A stretch of DNA of 64,000 nucleotides from the NCBI RefSeq assembly GCF_041734735.1, contig NC_134901.1, positions 17,755,302-17,819,301 on the forward strand, in the 5' to 3' direction. The notes beneath the pieces were generated by a model. The model had not been told where the DNA came from, ran no database searches, and saw only the letters and a list, made by a program, of their open reading frames with translations. This document shows, piece by piece, positions 12,878 to 26,200 of the stretch. The stretch comes from Babylonia areolata. Lineage: Eukaryota; Mollusca; Gastropoda; Neogastropoda; Buccinidae. Positions within the stretch are counted from its first letter, which is position 1. Every line of letters begins with the position of its first letter. A program made the position numbers and the translations under genes.

Positions 12878-13703
12878 GTATTGTTTGCATGTACACTGTG
12901 TGTGTCTGTGTCTGTGTCTGTGTGTTATATTTGGAAGTGAGAGAGTTGTACTAGGGATCCAGAGTATTTATCATTCATTTGAAACGTTCTGTTGGCACAA
13001 CTTAATTTTGCCAGTGTATTTGAGCATTTGTTGGAAGCATGCTTTTTAAAAAAAATTTTTTAATAGTAAACAGAGTGTTTTGCAGCATTTTATCTGTTAA
13101 AAAATATTGTTTGTGCATGTCCCATTTTGAGCATGGAATTATTCAGATTGATTATTCTGTGTCATGGCTTAATGCTGAAATATTTCTCCAGGTCTTCACA
13201 GTTGTTTTCAGTCAACCCCCATAAGAAAGGAAGAAAATAAATAATAAACATGTAAATTGTGGTGTATTTTCAATGTATATATATTCAATATTTTCAATGG
13301 CTGTGATGTCAGTAATTGTTCTCATTCCTTTTGGGAAAGAAAAACCATTCCAAGTACTACACAAAAAATACAAGCAGATAGGCTGGTAGAGCTTTGCAGA
13401 TTGTGCTTCATATTTTAAGTTGATAGATTAGTAATATTTGATATTTTGAATTTTGTGTGTGTTATTTGAATATGTGTGTGAGAGGAGGTGTGTTTGAGTT
13501 GTTCAGATTTGAAATGTAAGCTTTTGACAGAAATTATTCATTTCCTTGATTGCATTTCTGTTAAGTTCCTGCATTATTATTAAGTTCCTGTTCTGTTCAG
13601 ATTATCTTCTTTTAAGACTACAAATAGGTCTACAAATATTGATGTTTTAACAACAGAAGACTCAGAAGAACTAAATCTCCAGTCATTGATGTTTTAAAAA
13701 CAG

Positions 13704-13888
13704 AAGACCCCGAAGAAGAAGACAGCAAGAATGGCGACACGGATGGCTCCCAGCCTGGTGGAGTGGAGCCAGAGGAGGATGGCAGAGACCCGGCAGACAG
13801 CAAGGCCCCCCCTGCCACTGACCCACACCCACCCGCTCAGCATGACGCCCTTGTGTCTGACCGGGCTGACGATGAGATCATGGTGTGA
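13704..13888 (+). CDS. Terminal coding exon of the same gene, acidic tail ending DDEIMV
   Basis: The exon follows TTTTAAAAACAG and is phase 1 in, so the donor G of the previous exon plus AA completes a Glu codon. It then reads DPEEEDSKNGDTDGSQPGG and ends HDALVSDRADDEIMV with a TGA stop at 13886-13888. The composition is strongly acidic (Asp/Glu, Pro, Ser), like the end of a scaffold or adaptor protein. The last residues EIMV have hydrophobic positions 0 and -2, which is compatible with a class II PDZ ligand; this is inference only. The other frames are also open for a while, but only this one joins in phase to the upstream exon. A second copy of the 3' splice site lies 47 bp upstream. Confidence 0.65.
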
Positions 13889-15600
13889 ACAAGGAACACT
13901 GTCAAACACAGGGGAAATAGGCTGGGAAGGGGACTGCAGACTTATTATGATGGAGGGTGGTTTTTTTGTTTGTTTTTTTTTTGTTTTTTTTTTGTCCATT
14001 GTGGAATGTCTGCCGTTGGGTCCTCTCCCCTTTCCAGAACAGATGTGACAGAGGCTTTGTGCAGTATTGTTTGTCAGGCAGGCGTGGGTGAAGATGAGTT
14101 GTCTGTCTTCTTGTTCTTTCCCATTCTGTCTCTTGTGTTCCCATCACTTGTGATCTTTCCCACTGCTCTCTGTCTGTCTGTCTCTCTCTCTCCTCCACTG
14201 CTTCTTTTCTTTCTTGAGGGTCCTGTTCTGTGCTGACAGCTGCATGGAAGATTGTGTGTGCGTACAGTGAACAGTGTATTGTTTCTTTTCACCCAGGTTT
14301 GTGGACGATCACAGGTTTAACAGCACATCACCTGTAACTTCCAAACATCGGTGGTGACTGACATCCTGCGTATTGTTGTGCTTAATGTGGATCTGTGTAG
14401 GTGCATGAGAAACATCAGTGATGTTTGATTTATTTTTTTTTAAACACAACAAAAACCCATTTACAAACCCTTTTTCTAATAGGGTTTAACTATGTAGTCC
14501 TCATCTCTTCTTCCATACTTTGGTATCCAACTGATCATAATATTTTCAACAGTTTACTTGTGATGGAAGTGGTGTGTGATAAGAGCGGTTGTATGCGGGT
14601 GTGTTGTGATTTGTTCATGTTCAGTGGTTACTGTGACTGGAAGTTGAAGTGCCCTGTCCACTGCAAATTGTTTGTGGTTTTTGTTTTTTGTTTTTTGTTG
14701 GTTTTTTTGTTTTGTTTTGTTTTGAACATAATAATTATGGACTGGTTACGAATGCATAAAAGTGTTGACTGAAACACACATTCTCTTTCTGTGCAATTCT
14801 CTGAACAACATGGACAGTTGTAGGATTCTACCTTCTCTTTCTGTGCGATTCTCTGAACAACATGGACAGTTGTAGGATTCCACCTTCTCTTTCTGTGTGA
14901 TTCTCTGAACAACATGGACAGTTGTAGGATTCTACCTTCTCTTTCTGTGCAATTGTCTGAACAACATGGACAGTTGTAGGATTCCACCTTCTGTGTGATT
15001 CTCTGAACAACATGGACAGTTGTAGGATTCTACCTTCTCTTTCTGTGCGATTCTCTGAACAACATGGACAGTTGTAGGATTCCACCTTCTCTTTCTGTGC
15101 TATTCTCTAAATGGCTTTGCCACACTGGTCAAAAAAGGTATTGTATTTGTTCAACAAAGGATTTGATTTTATTTTCTGCATCCATCACTCTGGCTTTCTT
15201 TCTGTGTATCAGTGTTCTTTTGATTTTGGATGGAAAGTGACTGTGTTCATTTTTTTTTACCGTGATACATGGTCGTGTCGTGTCATTGTCGATGTTGTTG
15301 GCTGTGTGGGACATTGTTACTGACACAGATTAGTTGGAAATGGAATGCTGCATAGTGATGATTTTATCAACAGGAATGTGACGTTGTACGTAGTAACGCA
15401 TGATTTGATCATTGTTGAGACCCAGAGGGTGGGTGGGGGGGGGGGAGTCACCGTGGACTGCAGACATCATTTAATCTAGAAATGTGTCGGTGTGCACAGT
15501 TGTGTGATGCAGAGTAATGCGATGAAGAGGGAGCATTTCAGGCTACAGACACTGACGGCAGTACCTGCACAATAAAGCGATTCGTGATTGCAGGTGTCTG
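13889..15600 (+). other. Probable 3' UTR of the plus-strand gene with poly(A) signal
   Basis: This runs from the TGA at 13886-13888 to just past the first AATAAA on this strand (15571-15576). It contains no further coding exon that I can support. It includes a minisatellite at about 14782-15107 and T-rich stretches. The transcript end is inferred from the signal alone. Confidence 0.35.
14782..15107. repeat. Minisatellite, about 54-bp unit, six copies
   Basis: The motif AACAACATGGACAGTTGTAG recurs six times, separated by TTCTACCTTCTCTTTCTGTG-type spacers, with units of about 45-54 bp and few differences. It lies in the presumed 3' UTR of the plus-strand gene. The long minus-strand open frame across it comes from the 54-bp (18-codon) period and is not taken as a gene. 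Confidence 0.9.
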
Positions 15601-18600
15601 GAGCAGTGGCTATGGCTGATACAGTGTGACAGCAGATAGAAACCGTGTACTTAGGGGATCTTGTTGGTCACTTAAAGGCACCAGTAACTACAGAGGGGAA
15701 TGCTAGCTTGCATGCGTAACACACTTTGTACAGTTTTTTTTGTTTTGTTTTTGTTATTGCTGTTTTTTTGTGTGGTTTTTTTTATTTTTTTATCTTAATG
15801 AAAAGTACTTTCTTTATAAGTATTATTTATGGTTATGCTTTGGTCTTTATACAAGGTTGGTTGGTTTGGTTTTTTGATTTTTGGGGGGTGGGGAGTGGGG
15901 GGGTGTTTGTGATGATATTTCTGTTAATTTTTTTCATGTGTTTTTACCAGTATGCAGACAGTTTTGTAGGCTTGTGTGTATGCTTTTGTGTGTGTGAGTG
16001 TGTGTGTGATACTGCATTCCAAGGATACTGATATATTTTGAAAGTTCTTTTTCAGTGGTGACACTTTTACATTGATTTTTGTGCTATAGGATTAAGTGTA
16101 GTCCTTTGAACATTGGAAGCGCAAAGTATAGGCATTGATAGTAATGTTTGGCTTATGTTGAGGGAAAAAAATCATACTTTTATTGTTGTGTTGAAAGTAA
16201 TGTCTGAAAAAATCAGGGACTGAGCATTCTTATACAAGATGGATATACTGTTTTGTTTCTTGGCTTTGTAACGGTATTCATATAATATTGAAGGCAGTTC
16301 TTTCTTTTTGTTTTGTTTATGTTTGGTTTGTAATAACAAACTTTTCATTTTCCTAGATATTTAAGTCAAACACAAAGTAAAAATGGTGATTAGTGTTTTC
16401 CTTGATCTTAAGTAGGAGAAGTGGTTGTCACACCTCAAGATTTGTATAAAGTATTGTGCATCCTTAATGCAAAAAATACATGCATGTGAAGCCTGAAGGA
16501 TTGTGGTAAGTTCATTGACATATTACAGTCTGAGGCTATACTAGTTTGAGTCAAGTGTATAGGTATAAAGATGATGAAGCTTTATATACATGCAGAAATA
16601 AAGATAGGGATGTTATGTTTCCTTTTATTCTGGGAAATATGATTTATGTTTTGGCAACAACAAAAAAAGAAAAGAAAAGAAACAAAACACAAAAAAACAA
16701 ACAAAAAATTCAGTGTATGGTAAAAACATATATGCAAAGAAAGAAATTTAACAAATTAAGAGTAGCAGTAAATTGGAATCATATAGGGATGATTTCTTTT
16801 CCAGTATTTTGAATTTTTCAGGGATGATTTCAAAGGACCATCTCTGTTTTCTGTGTTGTTTATTGGTTTGTTGCTTATATTTTAATAACAAATGTTTATT
16901 CAGGTAATTGTGAAAGTTTGTATTGAAAGCTTGTAGGATGGCATAAACAGGTTTTGCTTTATTGTTGTGGCATATTTTGGGGGAATCACAGACACATTCC
17001 TGTTGTTGTTTTTGGTTTTTGTTGTGAATCAGTTGAGAAGCACAGTGTGCAATACAAATTTCAGTGTTGTTTGTGTCGTGTGTGGTGTGTAGGACTTCCT
17101 AGGATGATGTGGAACTGCTTTGGATTATGCCATGATTTTTTTTTTTTTTTTTTTTTTTGATTGATTCTGAACAAAAAAATGATAAGTGCACTTAACTCTG
17201 TTGTCATATATGCATTTTTTTCCGTTCAGATTTTGCCAATGATGTGCTGCTGCTCTTTCTGATCTGTTGACTCCGTAAAAACTTTTTTTAACAGAAACAG
17301 ATTATGTATTTGAGATTGCTGCATTTAAAATCTTATGGTTTTGTGTGTCTCTTCTTCTGTATTATTCTCTTGTTGTTTTTTTCCATCATGTGAAATTTGT
17401 ATCATAATTTTCATATTTGTAATTTTATTTCATTGTGTACTTGTTTATAGTATATATGTGAGGAAGATGTTCCACATTGAAACTCCCATCAGGGATATTT
17501 TTAACAATTTTCATTCTAGCTTAAGAACATGCATTTGTTCACATTACAAGCTGAAAAGAGTGCATGAGACCTTAAAAGCTGAAGGCAGTGAACATGTGTT
17601 TCAGGTCTTAGCATCTGTAACCCTGTTCGTCAGTCAGTTCTCTGAAGTTTTATAATCAACCTGATAACAATTTGCTAACTGGAGTTGTGATATTTTCCAT
17701 TCATTGTGTTAGACTACATTTTATCTTTTTGTTATTTTTTTAAATGCTATCATTTTAAAATATTTTTTCCTAGGTGCCTTTGCACTCTTAAATACCATCC
17801 TGACAGTGTGGATTTGTCAGTTGTAGCTCTGTGATGACATTATTGTGGCATAATTCTGTCAAGTCTTGGTAGGTCTGAACTAGGGCCGACTGATAAGGAC
17901 CAAGGTTTTTACTGCAGCTTCAGTTCTTTCCAGAGACAACTCCGAACCAGTGCACAATAACCTTGTCCTGAATGGTGAGGTGCACTGAAGAAAAATATTG
18001 TGGAGCAGATTTGTTCCTCCTTTCTGACAGTGTATAAACTGAATCTGTCATCTGAATGGGTCACTGCCAGTTTGACGAAGGGGTCAATATCAAGTACTTA
18101 CCAATTCGTTTTCTTGATCTCTCTGTCCTCATTTGGAAGTTCAGGTACCAGACTGTTGAGAAATGGATGTGTTCTGCTACAAGATATATGCTGATTATTT
18201 ATTATTCACCTAACACAAAATATCTGAATAATATTCTACTGAAGGGGAAAAAAAAAAGGCATTTTTGCCCATAATGACCATTTTGTTTTGACTACTGTGG
18301 GAAACTGGTGTAATTTTTGGGGGTCAGAATTACTCACAGCTGATGACCAGACACAAATGGGAACAAAATTAATTGTCATAAAAGAAAAGAAAATTAGCCT
18401 CACTCACTTGTATATGCAATACTTAATATGGTGGCACTGACTAACATCAGGCATTGCTTTTTATTCTGGAAGTGATGGAATCGGCATGAGCTATACAGCA
18501 TAGTGTTGGCTGAGAGGAAAAGCATGGCTGGCACTGTGGCCTCTGTGTGCAGTCAGTGCATCAATGCTTTTCTGTTGTTAAGCGTGATGCTGGGACAGAT

Positions 18601-21600
18601 CCTGGTTGGGTGTAGTTGTTAACTGTGAACATGTTATGCTGGCAGATCTCAGACTATGCCAAAGAATAAAAGCGTACCATGGCAGTGAATTAATTTCATT
18701 TATGATTTTGTCATTGCATAGAAATCAGCTGATTAAATTTTCCTGTACTAGTAGTTTTTATTTATTTATTCATTTTTATATCAAAACAGGTTGTGCTGAA
18801 GTTTTCTGATCAACTCATATTTCCAGTCATACTGCTCAAAGTGTTTCCAAACTAAAAGACCAAATACATCAAAGAAAGATGACATAATTATAAAGAGCAT
18901 GGATGAATAATAGTTTAATTATTTTGTGATAGCTTTTCTTTTCATACTTTTGTAGTGGGTGAAACAATGAGGTCATGTTGTTGTGAAGTTTTCATGCTTG
19001 AGGTTTGTGTCCAGCTAGATTTTTTTTTCTTCTGGCCATTACCAGAGGGTAGCTGTAACGACAGGTGCATCACTTAGATCAGATCAGAGCAGAGCTGAGA
19101 TGTTCAGGATGAAAATGACTTGGTGCTCACAAGGTGTGTGCGTACAAAGAGAAATTGTATACTGTGGACATATTATCATTCCTTTACTTAATTTCCTTTG
19201 TGCAATTTTACTGTATCAGAGATAGTGTGCATGTGTTGTCTTTTTTTGTGTATCAGGTAAATGTTGCTGTATTATGGATAAATCTTGTTTGTGCTGCTTC
19301 GCCTTATTATGGGTCATATTTTTCCTCTTGGATGACATTTGCAAATGGATTCTCTTCCTGCAGTGGCTGTGTGATCACTATCCGTTTCAGTACATTGTGC
19401 CAATGCATTATTCCAGTGCTCCTCCCACTCTGTTAGTCTGATCAGAAACAATAGACCCTGTCTTTCTAACAAAACAGAAACATAACAGATAAGACAAGGA
19501 AAATGTGTAAAGATGCATGAAGATTGTATTGTTACCATTATTTTGGAAAACAACATTTGTACTGTACTTTTTCCCACCCCCCACAGCTTGTGTCTATGCA
19601 TTTGTTAAGAAATTACTTGATACTCATGGATTCTTACAGAAATGTATTGTTGGTAACGGTACTACTGCTCGTGTCTAGTCTAAAGAAAGAAAGTGTTTCA
19701 TATACATATAAATGCTGCACAACTTTCATATTTGATTTTTTTTGTGAACAACTTTCTGTTCCCAAACTGTAGGATTAGGGTGCTAGGTGGCTTTTTCCCC
19801 CTCAGGGAATTATCTACTAGAAAATCCCTCTTTTCCATTTTAGTTTTTGCCTTTTTTCTATTGTCTCCTCATTTCTCACTTTCAGCGGAATGGTCTTTAT
19901 CTTCATTTTGTTCCTAGGAACTCGTACACTTTTTTGTTATCCTCTGGATTTCGTTACTGGGTGATTTTATCCAATATAGTTTGTAGTGTCCAGGGAAAGG
20001 GAGTCTGTTTTTATGGGATTTTGATTTTTACGTATTATTATACGAATAGGGTTTTTTTTCTTAAGGTGGAAAATGGATGGAATAGTCACAGCCAGAGTGT
20101 TCTGGGTCTGGGTTTTTTTGTTTGTTTTTTTTTTATTCAGGTATATTTATGCCCAGTTTTCTTTCTTCTCCTTCCTTCTAAGTGAAAGATGATTATGTCT
20201 ACGACATGGTCACTTTGTGATCAGCAGATCTTTGAGAAGTGAAAACAGGTTGGTTGTGTTGTTTTTTTTGATAAGTGCAGTGCTGTCAGTGGTAGTAGGT
20301 CTGTTTGCCCAACATAGAACACCACTTTGTGGGGGTCATTCCTTTATTGTCTAAAATCTAAATGAAATAAAAAATGAGCAAGCAAACACAAACAAGTCTC
20401 ATTTTATATGTTTCAAATATCAAGATACTGTGTCTAATTCAGTTAGATACAAAGTAACATTCTGATGGGACCAAGCTTTAAAATCTTTTTTGTTAAATGT
20501 GGTCTGTCTTCAATATGAACACGGGTACGCAGTCAGAGTAGACAGGAGCATTGCATATTCACATTTTTTTTTTCAAGATGACTGAAAAAAAGAAGGAAAT
20601 TTAATGGAAGGTGTGGAGGGATCATCTGGATACGGCTTTCGATACGTTTTTAAAAAAATCCTTGAAATAGATTATATTTATTTCTCCATTGACCTTCATC
20701 TGTCATTGGGAATAGAAAATACACTCATGTGTCAGTCAGTCTTGTTGAGCAAGCTCTGAACTTTTTTGCTCACTCTGGTGAACTTGATAAAATTTTTCAC
20801 TTCCAGCAGTTTTGAAAATGTTATGATGTTTGAAGTTGGGTTAGTATTGGAGGATTGTACCCGAGACATGTGATTTTTGTGGTTTGAGTATTTCAGCTCC
20901 TTTTCATCTAGAAATTTGTGCATATTATGGTATTAATATGTATTATGCATGAGACAACTTAAAAAGCAGCAGTACTTCGACTTCTATTCTTCCAGTCGTC
21001 ATTTTTGGGATATGCAGCATTCTGGCTTCTGTTAGCTGTATTTCAGTGTAAATTGTCTGTATACATATATGTATTTTATTATAGTGAGCAATTTATTGCC
21101 TGTATATACTGTACATTTGTCACATGTTTATTTTTATCATGCTGTAACTTTAGTAAAATCCACTGAAATCTTGTGTCTTATTATGTCTCTGCACAGGTGA
21201 TGTATGACGATTGTGCTGATGAATCTAAGAGGATGTGTGAGTGTAGAGTGACTGTATTTGCTGTTGCTCAGTGGGGTTCACCTTGAACTTGCCTGTTTGG
21301 GTGAGTTGAGCAGTCAGAACTGTAAGACTTAGGATTCCTCAGACAGTGATTGTATAGGTGTGAAAGTTCTGCTGAATTTTGCCCCTCGCCCCCACCCCCC
21401 ACAAAAAAAAGTGTTCATAAGGATGTTAAGAATGATCATGCAGATACTGGAAATGGGACTATTAAGTAACTGCATCTCCCTTTTGCAAAGGGCACATAGA
21501 CCCCTGAGACTCCATGTTCTCCAAGTTTTGACTAAAGCTATATAGTTAGGAAAAAAAAGTCAGTATGTCTGATGTTCCTTGAACTAACGAATGAAGTTCA

Positions 21601-21779
21601 CTGTGTGTCATCCACCGCCACTCAGTGGGAATTCTGAACATGTGCAATGACAGCCATTGAGTAAACATTTCACTGCTAGCCAGTGAGAAATCTTGTCACA
21701 AAACTGAACGCTCAGGCAATGGACAAATCATTTTACACCAAGTGACTGGAGAGCATGTCGCTTCAGTGCAGTGCCACTT

Positions 21780-22080
21780 TTTTTTTTTTTTTTTCGTTGT
21801 TGCTTTTTTCTGCCTGTAACTTTGTTTTCTACAATAGTTTGCTAGGGACAACTCTTCTGTTGCTGTGGGTTCTTTTATATGTGCTAAATGCATGCCACAC
21901 ACAGGACCTTAGCTTACCGTCTCATCCGAATGACTAGCATCCAGACCACCACCACTTGTGGATGGGAGGGAAGGGGGGGGGAATCAATATTTAAGTATGG
22001 AATTTGAACCTGTGCACTCAAGATTCTCTAGCTTACTATGTGGATGTTTTACCACGAGGCCACCACCCAACTGTAGGATC
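21780..22080 (-). mobile_element. tRNA-derived SINE, minus orientation
   Basis: On the minus strand the head is GTGGCCTCGTGGTAAAACAT and a B-box-like GGTTCAAATTC follows. The core contains TCATTCGGATGAGACGGTAAG, cut here to its central TTCGGATGAGACGG, and AAAGAACCCACAGCAACAG. The element ends in a poly-A tract (poly-T at 21778-21794 on the plus strand). The same family is better preserved at 59145-59530. Confidence 0.75.
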
Positions 22081-22195
22081 AGGGTCAACAAGAAGTATTG
22101 TTGGGGTCTGATTACATTGAGGCCAGAATTTCACAGCTAATTTCTGGAAGCAGCAACCAGTGACTGTGTTGAGGGTGAATGCCTCTCGCTGTGAG

Positions 22196-22580
22196 ATGTG
22201 GGAGCAAGGTGGCAGAATGGTCAAGATACTCATCTGCCAATAACAGTTTCCATGAGGGTCTGGGTTCAACACTGCTCTCACCTTTTCTCCCAAGTTGGAC
22301 TGGAAAATCAAACTGCGCATCGTGCCGTTCGGATGAGACGATAAATTGAGGTCCCTTTGGTGCACTGAAGAAGAACCTGTGGCAACAAGAGTGTTGTTCT
22401 CTGGCAGAATTCTGTTAGAGAAATCTACTCAGATAGCTAGACAAATATATATAAGCATGCACTCAGGGCCTGACAAGGGAGTTGGGAAATGCTGCTGTGA
22501 GGCATCTGCCTGGCAGATGTGGTGTAGCGTACATGGATTTGTCTGAATGCAGTGATGCTTTCTTGAGAAACTGAAAAAAC
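22196..22580 (+). mobile_element. Nearly full-length SINE with core domain and CTGAC-type tail
   Basis: The head has a tRNA-like A box (GTGGCAGAATGGTCAAGATA) and B box (GGGTTCAACAC). The core follows with GTTCGGATGAGACGATAAAT and GTGGCAACAAGAGTGTTGTT, then CTCTGGCAGAATTCTG, and a tail GGGCCTGACAAGGGAGTTGG ending near 22575. Its core matches the minus-oriented SINEs nearby and at 59 kb, but its tail matches those at 4.1, 11.4 and 52.0 kb. Confidence 0.75.
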
Positions 22581-22859
22581 AACATATGTGTGATGTGACA
22601 GCAGAGACAGTTATGATTCTGGACGTGTGCACAACCTTCCAAATCTGTTGGTATGAACGCACCCCAACCCATCTATTACTTGACAGCATCAGAGGTTTCC
22701 TATCCCATCTGCACAAAGGGCTGGATCCAAAAGTCCCAATTCCTAAAACTACAACAGCCAGTGATTCTACCAACATGTAAAATACATAATTTACACCTTG
22801 CTTTTATACTATGAAATAAGGCGTGGCAACAGAGGCCCTGAAAACAACTAACTGAACAT

Positions 22860-23240
22860 CACCAGATGCCGTGGCAAAGTGGTTAGCGTCGCTGAGTGAC
22901 GGCTGGGAGGACGCGGGTTCAAATCCCAGCGGAGGTGGGTTTTTTGGCCCGCGGCCGGCTCCTAGTCAGAGTTGAGTGTGCTATGGGCTTAAATGGGAAG
23001 ACTGGGACCACACAGTCGAGTTTCATCCGCTTCACAGATGTGTCTTTGGGTGTGTTGCTCTAATTTTCTGACCAACATTGCCAGTATCTGTATCTCTGGC
23101 CTGGTTGATGCCGGGATAACATTATGACAGGAAACGTAGAGTACAACCTTGTCACCTAGTCCCCATCCTAAATGGACCTCTCTAAGATTAGCAGCATCTT
23201 CATCGTCATCGCCATCCTCCTCTTCCATCATCATCAATAT
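22860..23240 (+). mobile_element. tRNA-derived SINE with (CAT)n-like tail
   Basis: The head GCCGTGGCAAAGTGGTTAGC is a good pol III A box and GGGTTCAAATCCC is a near-perfect B box, spaced as in a tRNA. No proper cloverleaf acceptor end follows. A body of about 250 bp continues through CTAGTCAGAGTTGAGTGTGC and CCTGGTTGATGCCGGGATAA to a CATCATCATCAA tail. This is a different family from the neighbouring SINEs. Confidence 0.75.
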
Positions 23241-26200
23241 CAAAAAATGTTGTCATGGTGAGGCCTCCTTCGGTGACAAAATTGATAGGAATTAAAACTA
23301 ATTTATTTGGGGGAGAAACGGCCATTTTATATATAGGGGTGGTATCAGCCATCCCCCCCCCCCCCCCTTTTATTTTAAAAATTATTTTAATAATTATTTT
23401 AACTTAATAAGGTAATATCTTATCAATTAAAATGTTACTTTTGAAATGATTCAATAAAAAATGTATAATAAACATGGATTGTGATTTTGTTGCTTTTTAG
23501 TTGACCAAAAAATTTTTTTTCTTGGTAAAAAATAAGGAATGGCCAAATATATACTAAGTCCAACTTTGTGATTCAGCCATTCCTCCCCTTAAAAAAATTT
23601 TCAGTGAATTTAATTACAGTCAAGACAATCTACATCCATTCAATGTTGTGTTTATTTTTCCCACCACTGCTTTTTCAGGGGAAAAGCAGTGGTTACATGT
23701 CTTGCATGACTGAGATAACCCCCCCGCAAAAAAAAAACAACCACCTGCAATTTGAACGAAAACACATCACCGTGGGTAATGTGACCAGACAAAAGCTCAT
23801 CGACAATGCAAAGTCATGTAAATCTGATAAAAACTGAATCTGCAGTAAAAAAAATTTTAAAAAGAAGGAAAAAAAAAGTTACAAGCATGCAGATAAAAAT
23901 AACTCAGCTTTAAACCCCTTTATTTATTTATTTAAAAAAAAAAACCTTCTCCTCTAAAGCACTACTTTACCAAACGCTGTCAGTGATCTACCCCATGATG
24001 ATGAGCCATCATCCATAATTCATTAGATGAACCATAATTCTACAGGCCAAGACATGTGGCTGAGGAAAACTGATGTAAGGCCTAGATCTGGACCTGCCAA
24101 CCCACTGGGCCACAGAGCAGTCATTTTAGGAAGCATCAAGTATGACATTGTACAGCATGACTTGGGTGCTAACCACAGAAACCATTCCTAATGGATTCAC
24201 AATGAACGATGTATACAATCTTCTGAAATCACAAACATGGATGGTTCATTTGGTGCAGGACCTTGTGTGGTTGACAGGCAAATGAGGAAGTCAAAATATT
24301 TTGTGCAAGGACGCATTTTCATATGTTAACAAAACCTTAGTGCCAAACAGCATAAAAAGTTTATTTTCAGACTATTCTTTTAAGTGATGTGCCACAACCA
24401 ATTTTCCTCCCTCTCAAAATAATTCCCTTGGCCTTGTGTATAGTGACTAGTTTCAATCAGTCACTTTGGTTTTAAGAACTGATGTTTCAATCCATAAATG
24501 GTCCTTTTGCAGTCCGCCAGGCTACAAACATATCTGATTCAACTGCACTTCTCCAGTGATCTGTGTGCCCTGCCCTATGATGCCTGAGCCTCTCCTGCTT
24601 CCTTTATGACTGATGCCTATGTCAGAGTATTCCATACAACAGAGGGCTGACAGAGTGGAGTAAGAACATCTAAATAGAAAGGTTAGAGTAAAAAGGGTCT
24701 TGCATGTACAACCTGCAGAGCAAAGTAAACTTCACAGATGCAACATATGACTGCAGAAAATAATGACAACACAGTATTAACTGTATATGAAGAGGGGGAA
24801 GAAGAAATCTTGAAGCAGTATTTGAGTCAGTGTTGTGTAAGAAAAAATATTACATCATTTCAGTACCTTTCACTTTCATATTTACATACATACAATTTCT
24901 TACACTTTACCAAAATTACAACTAATTTTCAACTAATTCTTAGAGCAAACTATCAAAACAATTGTTTTAATTATACACGTGACAATAACAAACTCTAACT
25001 GAGAAAAGAACACACAAATTACACTTGCCAAACTTACTACGTGTACTGTCAAAAACAAGCCATCAAATTATAAAAAAAAAAAAAAAAAAGAGAACATGCA
25101 TGTGATATTTACTAGACCTACCACTGTTATACAATTCCTCAAACCAGTTCCACATCTTCTAGGTAAACCAATGAACTCCTATATTCCTCAAATTTCAAAC
25201 AATGTAGAGAAGCTTTTAATGAACCAACAAAAATATGCTCCTCTCAATGCCACTGAAATAATACCAGCAACCAACACTTCACCAGTACACTTGATGGAAG
25301 ATGATTCACAGTCACAATGGTCACAGTAGACAACCTGTCGTGACTTAAAGTGAGATCGAGTGCTGGTTTAGTTCCCTGTCACTGATCAACATGGATACTT
25401 TGTATGTGGACCTGCTAAGGTTCTTCATAGCTGCTGACAGAATTTTTGCATCATTCTCATTTTCATGATCATGAAAAAATATAATTATATTCAAGACACT
25501 GCAGCCGAAATATTTTACATGTAGAATTCTAAACACTGAGGTGGAGGAGTGGGGAACAGTAAACCTTTGATAGTTATTTAACGACCACACACACGGCACA
25601 ATCAATTCTCTGTGATCTTCAATGCTCTTTGTTCTCCTCCTATATTGCAGATTTTTACCATGTGCAACGTCTACCTTTCTGCATCATCAAGACTTGTTCA
25701 CAGTTTTTCAAACTCTTGTTCATTCTGTCCATTATGACCAAATGCTCTTGGCTTCATTCTGATACTTTTTAACAATTTTATATGGGATAAAATGTTTTCC
25801 CATCCAATAATAATAATTCAAAAATTCCCACCCCATAATGGTAGATTATACATATACACAAACCAGCAGGGTAATAATAAAAACTAGTATCAATACAAGT
25901 ATACATACATCAAACTAGTATCAATACATTCTTCTAACAAAAAACAAACAAAACAAAAACAAAAAAACAAAAAAAAAGTCATGGAATGTTATTCAGCCTT
26001 TCTGTGTCGGCAAAATAACCTGGAATTTTCTCTTGAAAATCAAAGAATAAGTAAAATGTGAAACGAATGCAGTGCAATTCCTAAACCATGATTCTGAACA
26101 CTTTACCCACATGGAAGTTACAATAAGAAGAAGAAGAGAAAACAACAAAAAACAACACCACAGTATTCAGAAACCAGCTGAATATTTCACACTAATAATA

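Larger units (their letters stand above)
7491..13703 (+). other. Intron of the plus-strand gene
   Basis: Non-coding DNA between the second and last recognised exons. It holds an AT microsatellite (about 8446-8497), poly-T (about 9918-9951), SINE copies (10487-10742 and 11170-11475) and a TG microsatellite (about 12846-12876). A 33-base exon-like segment at 9648-9680 was considered and not accepted. Confidence 0.5.

Noticed and set aside
14628-15085. Minus-strand open frames repeating SYNCPCCSE
   Set aside because: They arise from a minisatellite whose 54-bp period is a multiple of three; no start context or splice partner.
22863-22940. Possible functional tRNA gene
   Set aside because: A and B boxes are present but the acceptor stem does not pair and a SINE body follows.
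23316-23610. Two loosely similar segments with GGCCA and CAGCCAT(T/C)CC motifs, about 230 bp apart
   Set aside because: The similarity is short and lies in low-complexity AT/C-rich DNA; no inverted ends or target duplication.
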